Source: Agrobacterium tumefaciens (GTDB lineage Bacteria > Pseudomonadota > Alphaproteobacteria > Rhizobiales > Rhizobiaceae). From it: DNA of 64,000 nt. Positions 9,013 to 18,603 of the stretch are shown in pieces. Location of the stretch: positions 168,941 to 232,940 of the forward strand of contig JAGIAH010000006.1 in assembly GCA_017744915.1 (NCBI GenBank), given 5' to 3'. The position numbers and the translations under genes are program-made. The notes beneath the pieces are model-generated. The model made no database searches, was not told the DNA's origin, and was given only the letters and a program-made list of their open reading frames with translations. The stretch's first letter is position 1; each line of letters starts with the position of its first letter.

Positions 9013-10370
9013 ACATCATGAACATCAATCAGGACATCACAGTCGCGGCAGGTAGCCTTGATGCCACGGCGACCATCCAGCAGGCTATCGATGCCGTGTC
9101 ATCAGCAGGCGGCGGGCGCGTGTCTCTCTCGGCAGGGCGCCATGTCAGCGCCGGCCTCCATCTCAAGAGCGGCGTGGAACTGCACCTTGCCGAAAATGCG
9201 GTGCTTGCCCCCGTTTCCGATTACGACGCCTATGCGCAGACCCGGGTTTCGGTGATTGCCGAAGACTCCGATCGCGGTATGATCATTGCCAAGGGCGCAA
9301 GCAATATCGCCGTCACCGGCCCCGGCCGCATCGAGGCGGGCGGTGAAAACTTCATCATCGGCGATGACACGGCGATGGGAACCTATATCCCGGCGAAAAA
9401 ACGCCCGCGCGTGATGGTGCTGGAAGCCTGCCGCAACGTGCGTCTTGAAAACCTGAACGTCAGCGGCTCTCCCATGTGGACGCTGCATATGGTCGATTGT
9501 GAGGACCTCCATTTCCGCAACCTGCGCATCGAAAACGACCGCCGCTTGCCGAATACCGACGGCATCGTGCTCGATGCCTGCCGGCGCGCCTTGATCGAGG
9601 ATTGCTTTATCTCGACCGCCGATGACGGCATCTGCCTCAAAACCAGCGCCGGGCCGGATGGCAAGGCCGTGGGGGTCTGCGCCGATATCACCGTGCGCCG
9701 CTGCACCGTTTCCAGCATGAGCTGCGCGCTGAAACTCGGCACCGAGTCCTTCGGTGATTTCACCAATGTGGTGTTCGAGGATTGCAAGGTGGTGCAATCC
9801 AACCGCGGCATGGGTCTTTTCTCCCGCGATGGCGGCGCGATGCGCAACATCCGCTTTTCGCGGATCGAGACCGAGTGCCACGAGACACCGGGCGGCTTCT
9901 GGGGTTCGGGTGAAGCGGTCACCGTCACCGTCGTCGACCGTCGCCCCGACCGGCAGGCCGGCCGGGTGGAAAATCTCGTGGTGGAAGATCTGGGCGGCTC
10001 CATGGAAGGGGCGATCAACCTTGTCTCTACCTCGGCGGCCGGCATTCACAATGTCAGGCTGGAGCGCATCAACCTTGCGCAGCAGCCAGGCAAGCTCGGC
10101 ACCGGCCTCCAATATGACCTGCGCCCCACCAATGCCGACATAGCGCCAAGTGCCGATGCGGCCGGCCGCGCCAATGCCTGGACACAGGATGCTGAGGGCC
10201 GGATTGTCGGCATGGAGGATTATCCGGGCGGCATGCCCGCGATTTACCTTGCGGACGTTCACGGATTTTCGGCGCATGATGTCGCCATCAGGAGAGCAAC
10301 GCCCTTGCCCGAGGGCTGGAATATCGAAGAGATCGTCGCGACGACGAGCTTGCCCGAAGGGAGCAGGTAA
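9009..10370 (+). CDS. GH28-family polygalacturonase-like hydrolase, probably intracellular
   Basis: 453 residues from a GTG at 9009 that overlaps the upstream TGA; the ATG at 9018 is an alternative. It is a right-handed beta-helix protein with the GH28 NTDG motif (182-185) and the paired aspartates of TADDGICLK (D205, D206). The classical GHG and RIK motifs are replaced by CALKLGTES (239-247) and [11 protein letters not shown], as in exo-acting bacterial relatives. GH28 enzymes hydrolyse galacturonic acid linkages in pectin. There is no signal peptide, so imported oligogalacturonides or rhamnogalacturonan fragments are the likely substrate. Its stop overlaps the ATPase start (TAATG). Confidence 0.88.
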   Translation: MNIMNINQDITVAAGSLDATATIQQAIDAVSSAGGGRVSLSAGRHVSAGLHLKSGVELHLAENAVLAPVSDYDAYAQTRVSVIAEDSDRGMIIAKGASNIAVTGPGRIEAGGENFIIGDDTAMGTYIPAKKRPRVMVLEACRNVRLENLNVSGSPMWTLHMVDCEDLHFRNLRIENDRRLPNTDGIVLDACRRALIEDCFISTADDGICLKTSAGPDGKAVGVCADITVRRCTVSSMSCALKLGTESFGDFTNVVFEDCKVVQSNRGMGLFSRDGGAMRNIRFSRIETECHETPGGFWGSGEAVTVTVVDRRPDRQAGRVENLVVEDLGGSMEGAINLVSTSAAGIHNVRLERINLAQQPGKLGTGLQYDLRPTNADIAPSADAAGRANAWTQDAEGRIVGMEDYPGGMPAIYLADVHGFSAHDVAIRRATPLPEGWNIEEIVATTSLPEGSR

Positions 10371-11473
10371 TGGGAAGTCTGAAGCTAGAAAACCTCAACA
10401 AGGCATTCGGCGCCGTTCATGTCCTGCATGATATCGATCTTGAGATCGAGGATGGGGAGTTCGTCGTTTTCGTTGGCCCTTCGGGCTGCGGAAAATCCAC
10501 CCTGCTGCGCATCATCGCGGGGCTTGAAGATGTCTCCTCCGGCACCATCGGCATTGGCGGGCGCGATGTCAGCGCGCTGTCGCCGGCCGAGCGCAAGATC
10601 GCCATGGTCTTCCAGTCCTATGCGCTTTATCCGCATATGAGCGTGCGCAAGAACCTTGCTTTCGGTCTCGAAAATCTCCGTTTCAAGCGGGCGGAAATCG
10701 AAAGTCGCATCAACGAGGCGGCGCGCATGCTGGCCATCGAGCCCTATCTCGACCGCAAGCCGAAGCAGCTTTCCGGTGGCCAGCGCCAGCGTGTCGCCAT
10801 CGGCCGTGCCATCGTGCGCGAGCCTGATATCTTCCTGTTCGATGAGCCGCTGTCGAACCTTGATGCCGCACTGCGCGTGCAGACCCGCGCCGAAATCACG
10901 CGGTTGCACCGCGATATCAAAACGACGATGATCTATGTCACCCACGACCAGGTGGAAGCCATGACCATGGCCGACAAGATCGTCGTGCTGCGCGCCGGGC
11001 GCATCGAGCAGGTGGGCAGCCCGCTTGAGCTTTTCGACAATCCGCGCAACCTCTTTGTTGCCGGTTTCCTCGGTTCGCCGCGCATGAACATGCTGAAAGG
11101 CACCATCACCAAGGGGGAAGACGGCACCATCGCCATCGACGCCGGTTACGGCGTGTCACTCCCCTGCCTCGTCGATCCGGCAACCGTCAGTCCCGGACAG
11201 GCGGTTCTCGCGGGCATCCGCCCCTCGCATTTCACCATCGCGGATGCCGGCCTGCCCTTCGAGGTGCAATATCACGAAAGCCTCGGCACCGAGACCTATC
11301 TCTACGGCAACCTTCAGGGTGAGAAAGAGCAGATCATCGTGCATCAGGCGGGCCATTTCGCGCCCGCTTCCGGCTCGGTGCTGAAGATCATGCCGGCACG
11401 GGAAAAGGTGCATGTCTTCGATCCCGCCACCGAACTGGCGCTGCCGCGCGTCGCGAGCGAAGGGAGGGGTTAG
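10370..11473 (+). CDS. ABC sugar transporter ATP-binding protein (MalK/UgpC type)
   Basis: 367 residues with Walker [10 protein letters not shown] (about 38-46), Q-loop [11 protein letters not shown], signature [14 protein letters not shown], Walker [13 protein letters not shown]-loop [10 protein letters not shown], and the C-terminal regulatory (TOBE-type) domain after about 240. It energises import by the two permeases that follow (11475-13522) with the binding protein at 3907-5187. Proteins of this type are often shared among several sugar systems in rhizobia. Start and stop overlaps with its neighbours place it firmly in the pectin operon. Confidence 0.93.
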   Translation: MGSLKLENLNKAFGAVHVLHDIDLEIEDGEFVVFVGPSGCGKSTLLRIIAGLEDVSSGTIGIGGRDVSALSPAERKIAMVFQSYALYPHMSVRKNLAFGLENLRFKRAEIESRINEAARMLAIEPYLDRKPKQLSGGQRQRVAIGRAIVREPDIFLFDEPLSNLDAALRVQTRAEITRLHRDIKTTMIYVTHDQVEAMTMADKIVVLRAGRIEQVGSPLELFDNPRNLFVAGFLGSPRMNMLKGTITKGEDGTIAIDAGYGVSLPCLVDPATVSPGQAVLAGIRPSHFTIADAGLPFEVQYHESLGTETYLYGNLQGEKEQIIVHQAGHFAPASGSVLKIMPAREKVHVFDPATELALPRVASEGRG

Positions 11474-11474
11474 C

Positions 11475-12470
11475 ATGGCCAATCCGACGCTTGCGAGACT
11501 GTCCGACCGCGCGCTCGACGCCGTGATGGCGATTGCCGAAGTGCCGCTCAACTTCATCGAGCGGCTGATCGGCAAAAGGCGCATGCCCTATATCTTCCTG
11601 ATGCCGAACCTCGTTCTCTTTGGCATCTTCACCTTTTTGCCGATTGCGATTGCCGTCGGTTACGCCTTTACCGGCGGCACCGAACTTTTGATCTCCGACC
11701 GCCCCTTTGTCGGCCTGGAGAATTTCGGCAAGCTGCTGGATTGCCAGAGCTATATGGACCCCGGAAGCTGCCGGGAATCGCTGTTCTGGACAGCGATCTG
11801 GAACACGCTGTGGTTCGTGGCCTTCAACGTCGTCGCCACGCTGCTCGTCGCGCTCATCACGGCGCTCATCCTCAACCGGGCGATTGCCGCGCGCGGTTTT
11901 TTCCGCGCCATGTTCTTTTACCCGGTACTGCTATCGCCCGTCGTCATCGGCCTCATCTGGAAATGGTTCCTTGACCGCAACGGCCTGCTCAACGCCTTCT
12001 TCCAGATGCTGGGCGTGCCGCCGGAAATCTTCCTGCTGGATGTCGGCTGGTCGCGCTTTTTCGTGGTCGTCGTTTCGGTCTGGTTCCATATGGGCTTTTA
12101 TACGCTCATCCTGCTCGCCGGCCTTCAGGCGATCCCCAAGGACCTCTATGAAGCCGCAGCCATCGATGCCGCGTCACCCCGGCGCACGCTGTTGCGCATC
12201 ACCCTGCCGCTGCTTGCCCCCAACCTGCTCGTCGTGCTCATCCTCCTGATGATCCGCTCCGTGCAAATCTTTGACGAGGCATGGGTTCTGACCAATGGCG
12301 GCGGACCGGGCACGGCCAATACATTCGTCGTGCAATATATCTACCAGATGGCCTTCGGCAGCGATCTGAGGCTGTTCGGCCTTGCATCCGCCGCATCGGT
12401 TCTCATGGGTCTTGTGCTTCTCGCGCTCACCCTCGTGCAGTTGCGCCTCGGCAAAAAGATGGAGTCCTGA
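11475..12470 (+). CDS. ABC sugar transporter permease 1 (MalF-like)
   Basis: 331 residues from the ATG at 11475, with GGGAGGGG just upstream; the longer frame to 11412 lies inside the ATPase gene. It has six predicted membrane segments, the first at about 35-60 (YIFLMPNLVLFGIFTFLPIA), and an EAA-type cytoplasmic loop (YEAAAIDAASPRRTLLRITL). It forms the inner-membrane pore with the next gene, 2 nt downstream. Confidence 0.92.
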   Translation: MANPTLARLSDRALDAVMAIAEVPLNFIERLIGKRRMPYIFLMPNLVLFGIFTFLPIAIAVGYAFTGGTELLISDRPFVGLENFGKLLDCQSYMDPGSCRESLFWTAIWNTLWFVAFNVVATLLVALITALILNRAIAARGFFRAMFFYPVLLSPVVIGLIWKWFLDRNGLLNAFFQMLGVPPEIFLLDVGWSRFFVVVVSVWFHMGFYTLILLAGLQAIPKDLYEAAAIDAASPRRTLLRITLPLLAPNLLVVLILLMIRSVQIFDEAWVLTNGGGPGTANTFVVQYIYQMAFGSDLRLFGLASAASVLMGLVLLALTLVQLRLGKKMES

Positions 12471-12472
12471 CC

Positions 12473-13522
12473 ATGTCCAACGCCGTCGCGTTCCTCACAC
12501 GCACCCGCCGCCCCGGCCGGATCGGCCTCACCGATATCCTCTCCTGGGTCTGGCTCATCGGCGGCACGCTCGCCGTCCTCATCCCGGTCGTCTGGGCCGC
12601 CATGTCATCACTGAAACCGGAAGCCGAAATCACAAGATTTCCGCCGAGCCTTCTGCCCCGCGCCGCCGTACAGGTTGAGGTACAGGGTTACGACAAGCCG
12701 CTCAGCCTGTGGAAAGCCACCATCAATAACGTAGAGCGGGAAATGGCCATGGTCCGCCGCGTCGGTTTGAAAGCCCAGATGGTCGATCCGGCCAATCCCG
12801 GTCCGCCCGTCAGCGTCGATACCCGCGAGATAACGCCGGTTCAGAAACTGACCATCGCAACGGAGAATTTTACCGATCCCCTGACCCAGTTCAGCTTCCT
12901 GACCTTCCTCAAGAATTCTGTCTTCGTCACCTTCGTCGCGACGGTTCTGACGCTGATCGTCAACGCCATGGCGGCCTTTGCGCTCTCCAAATACCGTTTC
13001 CGCGGCGAAAAGGCGATCTTCGTGCTGATCATCTCCACCCTGATGATCCCGCTCACCGTCGTCATGGTGCCGGCCTATCTCGTCATCGTCGGTGTCGGTC
13101 TCGTCGACAATCTCTGGGGCGTCATCATCCCCACCGTCGCCACGCCGACGGGCGTGTTCTTGCTCAGGCAATATATGCTGACCATTCCCGACGAGCTGAT
13201 CGAGGCGGCGCGCGTCGATGCCGCCAGCGAATTCCGCATCTTCTGGCGCATCATCCTGCCGCTGACGGCCCCGGCGCTCGCGGTTCTCGCCATCTTCTCG
13301 GTTCTGTGGCGCTGGAACGACTTCCTCTGGCCGCTGATCGTTCTCAGCAGCCGCGAGAACTTCACGCTGCAGGTGGGCCTGAACGCCTTCCAGGGCGAGT
13401 TCTCGGTGCAATGGCATTATATCCTTGCCATGACTTTCCTCAGCCTCGCACCCGTCACCGTCGTGTTCCTGTTCCTGCAGCGCTATATCACGACAGGCAT
13501 TGCCGGCACGGGGATGAAGTAA
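12473..13522 (+). CDS. ABC sugar transporter permease 2 (MalG-like) with a long periplasmic loop
   Basis: 349 residues from the ATG at 12473; the upstream in-frame extension to 12281 overlaps permease 1 and is rejected. The first membrane segment (about 24-45) is separated from the second by a soluble insert of roughly 90 residues (about 50-140). The rest is the usual binding-protein-dependent transport domain with EAARVDAASEFRIFWRIILP as the ATPase-docking loop. The insert is seen in some carbohydrate permeases of alphaproteobacteria. The gene ends 9 nt before the convergent LacI gene. Confidence 0.92.
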   Translation: MSNAVAFLTRTRRPGRIGLTDILSWVWLIGGTLAVLIPVVWAAMSSLKPEAEITRFPPSLLPRAAVQVEVQGYDKPLSLWKATINNVEREMAMVRRVGLKAQMVDPANPGPPVSVDTREITPVQKLTIATENFTDPLTQFSFLTFLKNSVFVTFVATVLTLIVNAMAAFALSKYRFRGEKAIFVLIISTLMIPLTVVMVPAYLVIVGVGLVDNLWGVIIPTVATPTGVFLLRQYMLTIPDELIEAARVDAASEFRIFWRIILPLTAPALAVLAIFSVLWRWNDFLWPLIVLSSRENFTLQVGLNAFQGEFSVQWHYILAMTFLSLAPVTVVFLFLQRYITTGIAGTGMK

Positions 13523-13531
13523 TCCCTGACA

Positions 13532-14578
13532 TCACCTGCGGGGCGGCGCGATGCTGCCCCTCAACACCAGCCGACAACCAAGTTCCAGCCGATGCGCCGG
13601 ACGTGTCGGATCGGCTGCCACCAGCCGCTGCTCCAGCAGCGCAAGCGCCGCACCGCCCAACCGGTCGGCCGGCAACTGGATAGTGCTGAGCGGCGGCGCG
13701 CTGAAGGCCGCCGGCATAATATCGTCGAACCCCAGCACCGAAACATCGTCCGGCACCCGGATACCCGCTTCCGTCAACGCCTTCAGGCAGCCGAGCGCCA
13801 GATTGTCGGCGGCGCAGAAGATCGCCGTTGCGTTTCGAAGCGGACGCTCCTCGGCAAGCAGCCGGCGAATGGCAGCCTCGCCCCATTGCGGCTCATAGCT
13901 TTCCACCTCGACAACCATATCCGAAGGCACGGCAAGGCCGGCCGCGAGATACGCATCGCTGTAGCCATCATAACGGCGGCGGATCGTCGTGCGCCCCTTC
14001 CAGGTGATATGCAGGATATTGCGATGCCCGAGCGACAGCAGATGCTCGATGCCGAGACGCGCGCCAAAACGGTTTTCCGCCGTCACCGTATCGACGATCA
14101 TCGCCGGGTCTTCGCCATTGATCAGCACCACCGGCCGGCCGAGCGCCGACAGCGCCTCGACCAGTTGCTGCCTGTCATCATTGAGAACCACGATGCCATC
14201 GACATTGTCTGCATCGGCAGCAGCCGCCACAGCGACCGGATCAATCCGGCTCGTTGCACTCACATAAGGAACGATGCGAATGCCGCGCCGCTCGCATTCG
14301 CGCCGAAAGCCGTTCAGCATCGTCCAGCTGACCATGTTGAGGTCGCTCTGCGGTGCCGCATCATTGGTCATGGCCAGAAGTACGACACGCAGCGTGGCGA
14401 TCGTCGCCTTCTGCCGGCGGTTTTCGAGATAACCGAGCGTGCGGGCCGCTTCCAGCACCCGCTCGCGAACCTGCGTGGTCAAAGGCGCGGTGCCGTTGAT
14501 GGCGTGCGAAGCCGTGCTCAGCGAAACATTCGCCTCCCGCGCCACGTCCTTAAGCGTCGTTTTCCTATCCGCTTTCAT
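13532..14578 (-). CDS. LacI-family transcriptional regulator
   Basis: 348 residues from the ATG at 14578; a TTG at 14593 would add five residues, and neither has a strong ribosome site. The helix-turn-helix is KTTLKDVAREANVSLSTASH followed by the hinge region, then a periplasmic-binding-like effector domain. It converges on the pectin transporter operon, which suggests it controls that locus, but it also lies downstream of the isomerase/dehydrogenase operon ending at 14788. Its ligand cannot be read from the sequence. Confidence 0.9.
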   Translation of the reverse strand: MKADRKTTLKDVAREANVSLSTASHAINGTAPLTTQVRERVLEAARTLGYLENRRQKATIATLRVVLLAMTNDAAPQSDLNMVSWTMLNGFRRECERRGIRIVPYVSATSRIDPVAVAAAADADNVDGIVVLNDDRQQLVEALSALGRPVVLINGEDPAMIVDTVTAENRFGARLGIEHLLSLGHRNILHITWKGRTTIRRRYDGYSDAYLAAGLAVPSDMVVEVESYEPQWGEAAIRRLLAEERPLRNATAIFCAADNLALGCLKALTEAGIRVPDDVSVLGFDDIMPAAFSAPPLSTIQLPADRLGGAALALLEQRLVAADPTRPAHRLELGCRLVLRGSIAPPRR

Positions 14579-14751
14579 ATAGGGGAAATTCAACCACTCT
14601 TTTTCGGACAGTGCGGGCAGAAAGCCTGCCCCACGCAGTCGATCTGAAGAATACCCGTGCCTGTTTGCTGCTCTCTAGTCTGGGGAAGACTACAGCATCA
14701 TCCGTAAATGCGGAATTGATTTCTCTGGGTTTTTGCCATCACCTGGCCAAA

Positions 14752-14779
14752 AGCACCGCCCGCAGCAAGCTGCGGGCGG
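14752..14779 (-). terminator. Rho-independent terminator of the isomerase/dehydrogenase operon
   Basis: On the minus strand CCGCCCGCAGC and GCTGCGGGCGG form an 11-bp perfect stem, followed by TGCTTTTGG. It starts 9 nt past the stop codon at 14788. Stem strength, T tract and position agree on a terminator. Confidence 0.75.
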
Positions 14780-14787
14780 CAAGGCGG

Positions 14788-15573
14788 TCAGAGCGCCTGG
14801 GAGATATGGTCGATGCTGTCCTTCACGGCAGCCAACGGGTCCTTCAACTCATGCACTTCCGTCGCGAAGGGTTCGAAGCTGTAAGGCCCCTGGTAACCGG
14901 CCGCCTCCAGCGTTTTGATCTGGGCGATATTCTCCAGCCGGTCGCCGCCATCTACAAGAACACGGTGAGCGTCGAGCATGTCGGCCACGGATACCGCAAG
15001 GTCGGTAACACCGGAAATGTGGACGAGGCCGGTGTGTTCGGGGAAGAACGCCGTCTCGCCCGCGAGGTGATGGTGGAAGGTGTCGTGCACCAGCCTGTAG
15101 ACATCGCCGCCGCCGGCCGCGTCGATTGCCTTGATGGCCTCGGCCTTGGTGCGCAGTGACGAGACCGGGAAGCCGAGCGGTTCGACGAAACCGATCAGGC
15201 CGCGTTCTTCGAGGATCGGTTTCATGGCCTTCAGCGCCGTGACGAGATCGTCAAAAGACACCGCCGTGCCGTCATTCAGCGGGCACATGACCAGCGCCTT
15301 CGCACCGCTTGCCGCGGCATAATCGGCCATGGCAACAGCCCGCAAAGGCAGGTCGCCTGACCAGACGTTGAAGGGGTAAAGCGCATTGATCGAGATGATC
15401 GTCACGCCCGCCTTTTCGGCCGCCGCCTTCACCGCCGCCGGATCCGTCGTGCCGACAATATCAGGCAGGTCGTTGCGGATTTCGACTTCGGTGAGGCCGA
15501 GCCTGCGGGCGGTGGCGAAGAACTGCTTGAGGGAAAGCTTCGGCGCGGTGATGTGGTTGATGGCAAAACGCAT
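14788..15573 (-). CDS. Sugar phosphate isomerase/epimerase-like TIM-barrel protein
   Basis: 261 residues from the ATG at 15573, which has AGTGAGG 6 nt upstream; the frame to 15585 adds four residues with no ribosome site. It belongs to the xylose isomerase-like/AP endonuclease 2 fold: EVEIRND near 35, a glutamate in FVEPLGFP, VHDTFHHH, and HISGV near the C terminus, consistent with a divalent-metal centre. Such proteins interconvert keto sugars or inositol-derived keto acids. It is the last gene of the minus-strand operon. The partner dehydrogenase suggests that oxidised sugars or cyclitols are handled, but the substrate is open. Confidence 0.8.
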   Translation of the reverse strand: MRFAINHITAPKLSLKQFFATARRLGLTEVEIRNDLPDIVGTTDPAAVKAAAEKAGVTIISINALYPFNVWSGDLPLRAVAMADYAAASGAKALVMCPLNDGTAVSFDDLVTALKAMKPILEERGLIGFVEPLGFPVSSLRTKAEAIKAIDAAGGGDVYRLVHDTFHHHLAGETAFFPEHTGLVHISGVTDLAVSVADMLDAHRVLVDGGDRLENIAQIKTLEAAGYQGPYSFEPFATEVHELKDPLAAVKDSIDHISQAL

Positions 15574-15581
15574 GAAAGACC

Positions 15582-16592
15582 TCACTGATAAAGGGCGGGA
15601 CGGGTGGGAAGCGCGATTGCGACGGCCGCCCCATCCGTCTCCTGCGCGGCAACGCAGGCATCGGAGGTGATGGCGGCCACGTAGCCGTCCCAGGAATTAG
15701 GCCCTGAGGCCGTTCCCTTCGCCGCCGCGTGGATGAAATCCTGCAATTCCACATCGTAGCTGGCGATGAAGCGATCCTTCCAGTCGGTGAGGATATCGTT
15801 CTGCAGCTTGGCGCCGAGGCGTGTCTGCACCGACATCGGCTCCGGCAGGCTGGCAATGCCGTCTTCACCCACCACCTGGCACTGGATATCATAACCGTAA
15901 TGGCAATTGACGAAGATTTCGACGTCGATGATCGTGCCCTTCGCCGTCTCCAGAATGACGATCTGCGGATCCTTCAGTCTCGCATGGCTGCGCGCGGCGG
16001 AGCGGGGGAAGAGCACACGGGCGGAAACATAGTCATCGTCGAGCAGCCAGCGCAGCACGTCGATCTCATGGATCATCGTGTCGTGGATCGCCATGGGCGT
16101 CACATATTGCTCCGGAACCGCCGGGTTGCGGTGCGCAGCATGCACCATGATCGGCGCGCCGATCCGACTGTCCACGGCCTTTTTCAGCGCCACGTAACCG
16201 GCGTCGTAACGGCGCATGAAGCCCACCTGAACCAGCCGCTTGCCATGCGCCACCTCGGCGTCGACGATGCGTCTTGCGCCTTCCGCCGTGGTGGCCAGCG
16301 GCTTTTCGCAGAAGCACGGCTTGCCGGCGGCGATGCCCGCCAGCACATATTGCTCATGGGTTGCGCCCCAGGAGGTAACGAGCACCGCATCAACATCGGG
16401 TGACGCGATCAGCTCTTCGCCGGTGGCGAAAACTACGGCATCCGGCGCGATATCTTTTTTGACCGCCTCGGCCGAGGCGCGATTGACGTCGCTCAGCGCA
16501 ACGATCTTCGCGCCACCCAGAACCTGATTGATACGGCGGGCGTGATCACGCCCGATTGCGCCGGTGCCGACGACACCAATTCTCACAGTCAT
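15582..16592 (-). CDS. Gfo/Idh/MocA oxidoreductase, inositol 2-dehydrogenase-like
   Basis: 336 residues from the ATG at 16592, with GAGG 8 nt upstream; the frame to 16709 overlaps the preceding gene. The N-terminal Rossmann fold has [20 protein letters not shown] supplies the family's catalytic-region lysine, and [14 protein letters not shown] is the conserved substrate-site helix. Overall length and sequence style match rhizobial myo-inositol/scyllo-inositol dehydrogenases (IolG type), which oxidise a cyclitol or sugar with NAD. It sits between two TIM-barrel isomerase genes, a common arrangement for stepwise oxidation and isomerisation. The exact polyol is not determined. Confidence 0.85.
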   Translation of the reverse strand: MTVRIGVVGTGAIGRDHARRINQVLGGAKIVALSDVNRASAEAVKKDIAPDAVVFATGEELIASPDVDAVLVTSWGATHEQYVLAGIAAGKPCFCEKPLATTAEGARRIVDAEVAHGKRLVQVGFMRRYDAGYVALKKAVDSRIGAPIMVHAAHRNPAVPEQYVTPMAIHDTMIHEIDVLRWLLDDDYVSARVLFPRSAARSHARLKDPQIVILETAKGTIIDVEIFVNCHYGYDIQCQVVGEDGIASLPEPMSVQTRLGAKLQNDILTDWKDRFIASYDVELQDFIHAAAKGTASGPNSWDGYVAAITSDACVAAQETDGAAVAIALPTRPALYQ

Positions 16593-16602
16593 CTGAAAAA
16601 CC

Positions 16603-17499
16603 TCATTTCCAGTATTTGGCGACGTATCGCCGGGTTTCGCTGAGCATGAAACGCGCGCTGTCATCGACGCGGTCTTCCCAGGCAAAGACGCAGTTCGACA
16701 GCACCCCATCGAATTTCATGTCGGCGAGCGTCGCAAAGAAGGTCTCCCAGTCGATCTCGCCCTGGCCGAAATCCGTGTGCTGATGCACCCTCACCTTCGA
16801 GCCGGGCGGATTAACGATGTAACGCAGCTGCGACGACTTGTTGTGGTCATAGGTATCGGCAAGCCGCACATGCACCAGATGGCCCTCGGTCGCGCGCAGG
16901 TTCGCCACCATGTCCGGCCCGTAAAAGAACGTGTGCGGCGCGATGAAGGAGGCCTTCACCGCCTTGGAATTGATGGTCTTGATGATGTCGATGGCCGGGG
17001 CGATTTCCTCGAGCCAGTCTTCGGGATGCGCCTCCAGCGACAGCACCAGCCCTTCCCGCTCGAGGATCGGCACCAGAATATCCATGGCGCGGAAGAACTG
17101 TGCCTCGCAGGTTTCCGGGCGGTGCAGGCCGGAACGGTCGTTGAGGCTGCGATCCGGCGAGCCGCCACGGCCGAATTCCGAAACGAATAGCGGGCATTCC
17201 ATCTCGACGGCAATCTCGATGGCGCGTTTCCAGTTGTCGATCGCCACCTCCCATTCGTCCGGATAAGGGCTTGCCCAGCGATACATGGGCTGCAGCGTGG
17301 CAAGGCCGACACCATGGTCCTTCAGCGCCTTTTTGAATTCGGCGACGCGTTCCGGATAGACCTTGGGCCTCGTCCACCAGGAGAGGAAATCCGGGCGCGG
17401 CGAAAGTTCGACATAGTCATAACCGAGGTCTGCGACCTTGCGGCAGGTTTCGGCCAGGGAGAGGTGCCGGAACATGTGGGGATCGAGCGTATGTTTCAT
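16603..17499 (-). CDS. Sugar phosphate isomerase/epimerase family protein (TIM barrel)
   Basis: 298 residues. It has xylose isomerase-like features: [10 protein letters not shown] near 28-37, SLEAHPEDW with a metal-ligand glutamate, [19 protein letters not shown] and the C-terminal SNCVFAWED. It is distinct from the smaller TIM-barrel protein at 14788-15573, so the operon encodes two different isomerase-like steps around one dehydrogenase. No signal peptide. Its gene lies 44 nt downstream of a binding-protein gene and 10 nt upstream of the dehydrogenase gene. Confidence 0.82.
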   Translation of the reverse strand: MKHTLDPHMFRHLSLAETCRKVADLGYDYVELSPRPDFLSWWTRPKVYPERVAEFKKALKDHGVGLATLQPMYRWASPYPDEWEVAIDNWKRAIEIAVEMECPLFVSEFGRGGSPDRSLNDRSGLHRPETCEAQFFRAMDILVPILEREGLVLSLEAHPEDWLEEIAPAIDIIKTINSKAVKASFIAPHTFFYGPDMVANLRATEGHLVHVRLADTYDHNKSSQLRYIVNPPGSKVRVHQHTDFGQGEIDWETFFATLADMKFDGVLSNCVFAWEDRVDDSARFMLSETRRYVAKYWK

Positions 17500-17543
17500 G
17501 GCTGTTTCCAGTGGAGATAAACGGACCGGGGCCGAAGCCCCGG

Positions 17544-18467
17544 CTATTTCGCGTAGGCGGACATGTTTTCCGGAGTGACGAGTTCGAAAGGCACCCAGAG
17601 CGTCTTTTCGATGCTTTGCCCGGCAGCAGCCTTTACCGCCGTCTGGACGGAGACCTCGCCCTGCTTCGTTGCGTTCTGGTAAACGGTGATATCGAGATCC
17701 CCGGCCTGCATGGCGGCAAGACCGTCCGGTGTGGCGTCGATGCCGGCAACGACGATATCCTTCATGGAAACGCCCGCCGCTTTGAGCGCCTGTGCTGCGC
17801 CGATCGCCATTTCATCATTATTGGCGATGACGGCATCGAACTGGATACCCGCCGTCAGCCAGGATGAAACGAGGTCCTGCGCCTGCGTGCGGCTCCAGTT
17901 CGCCGTCTGCTTTTCGAGGATGTCGATCTTGCAGTCCGGTTTGGAAAACACCGTTTCGACATCCTTGGTGCGCACCAGCGCCGCGTGGTTTTCCAGTGGC
18001 CCCATCAGGATGACGGCCTTGCCCTTGCCGCCCATCAGCTTGCAGGCGGCTTCGGCTTCCATGGTGCCGGAATCGAGTTCATTGGAACCGACAAAGGCCG
18101 TTCCATCAGGCAGGCCGGTTTCCAGCTCGGCCGGCGGGTGGTTCACATAAACGAGCGGAATTTTCGCGGCTGACGCGGCCTTGGTGATTGCGGCGGTGGC
18201 ATCGCCATCAACCGCATTGACGATGATCGCATCGACACCATTGGCGATGAAATTCTGCACCTGATTAAGCTGCTTCGACGGATCAAGCTGGGCATCCTCG
18301 ACCAGAAGCTCGATGTTTTTATCGCGCCCGGCCTCTGCCCTGATGCCGTTGAGCAGGATCGTCAAAAACGGATTGTCGAAAGATGTCATCGAGACTGCGA
18401 TGCGCGTCTCGGCAAGGGCCGGTGTCGCGAAGATGCAGAGTGCCGTCGCCATCAATAGTTTTTTCAA
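17544..18467 (-). CDS. RbsB-type sugar-binding protein 1 (TTG start)
   Basis: 307 residues if started at the TTG at 18467, which has GGGAGG 5 nt upstream and opens directly into a clean signal peptide (KKLLMATALCIFATPALA). The ATG-led frame to 18500 adds a charged, non-signal extension. The mature protein is a type I periplasmic-binding fold (FDNPFLTILLNG, DAIIVNAVDGDAT, NNDEMAIGAAQALKAAG, GIDATPDG) of the ribose/inositol class. It is about half identical by eye to the protein at 18604. No ABC ATPase or permease is adjacent, so it must use components encoded elsewhere or act in sensing. Confidence 0.85.
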   Translation of the reverse strand: MKKLLMATALCIFATPALAETRIAVSMTSFDNPFLTILLNGIRAEAGRDKNIELLVEDAQLDPSKQLNQVQNFIANGVDAIIVNAVDGDATAAITKAASAAKIPLVYVNHPPAELETGLPDGTAFVGSNELDSGTMEAEAACKLMGGKGKAVILMGPLENHAALVRTKDVETVFSKPDCKIDILEKQTANWSRTQAQDLVSSWLTAGIQFDAVIANNDEMAIGAAQALKAAGVSMKDIVVAGIDATPDGLAAMQAGDLDITVYQNATKQGEVSVQTAVKAAAGQSIEKTLWVPFELVTPENMSAYAK

Positions 18468-18513
18468 GGTTTCCTCCCGCGGAAATCGCCGCTGGTTCAA
18501 TCATTCCGTGTCG

Positions 18514-18541
18514 CCGGAGCCGGCCATCCTGCCGGCTCCGG
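18514..18541. other. Intercistronic hairpin between the paralogous binding-protein genes
   Basis: CCGGAGCCGGC and GCCGGCTCCGG form an 11-bp perfect stem with a 6-nt loop. It lies after the first binding-protein gene of the minus-strand operon and before the second. Without a T tract it is more likely an mRNA-stabilising or partial-termination element. Confidence 0.6.
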
Positions 18542-18603
18542 CGTGTCGGCCTGCCCGTCAGCACTCCCCGGGAGCGGAGAAGCCGCCTGGGCAAGGCCAT
18601 GGC

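Noticed and set aside
9102..10277. 391-residue minus-strand frame opposite the GH28 gene
   Set aside because: No recognisable motif. It mirrors the codon structure of GH28, which has catalytic motifs on the plus strand.
17544..18500. Start at the ATG at 18500 for the first RbsB-type binding protein
   Set aside because: The extra 11 residues include the ribosome-site sequence read as codons, and hide the signal peptide. The TTG at 18467 has GGGAGG at 5 nt.
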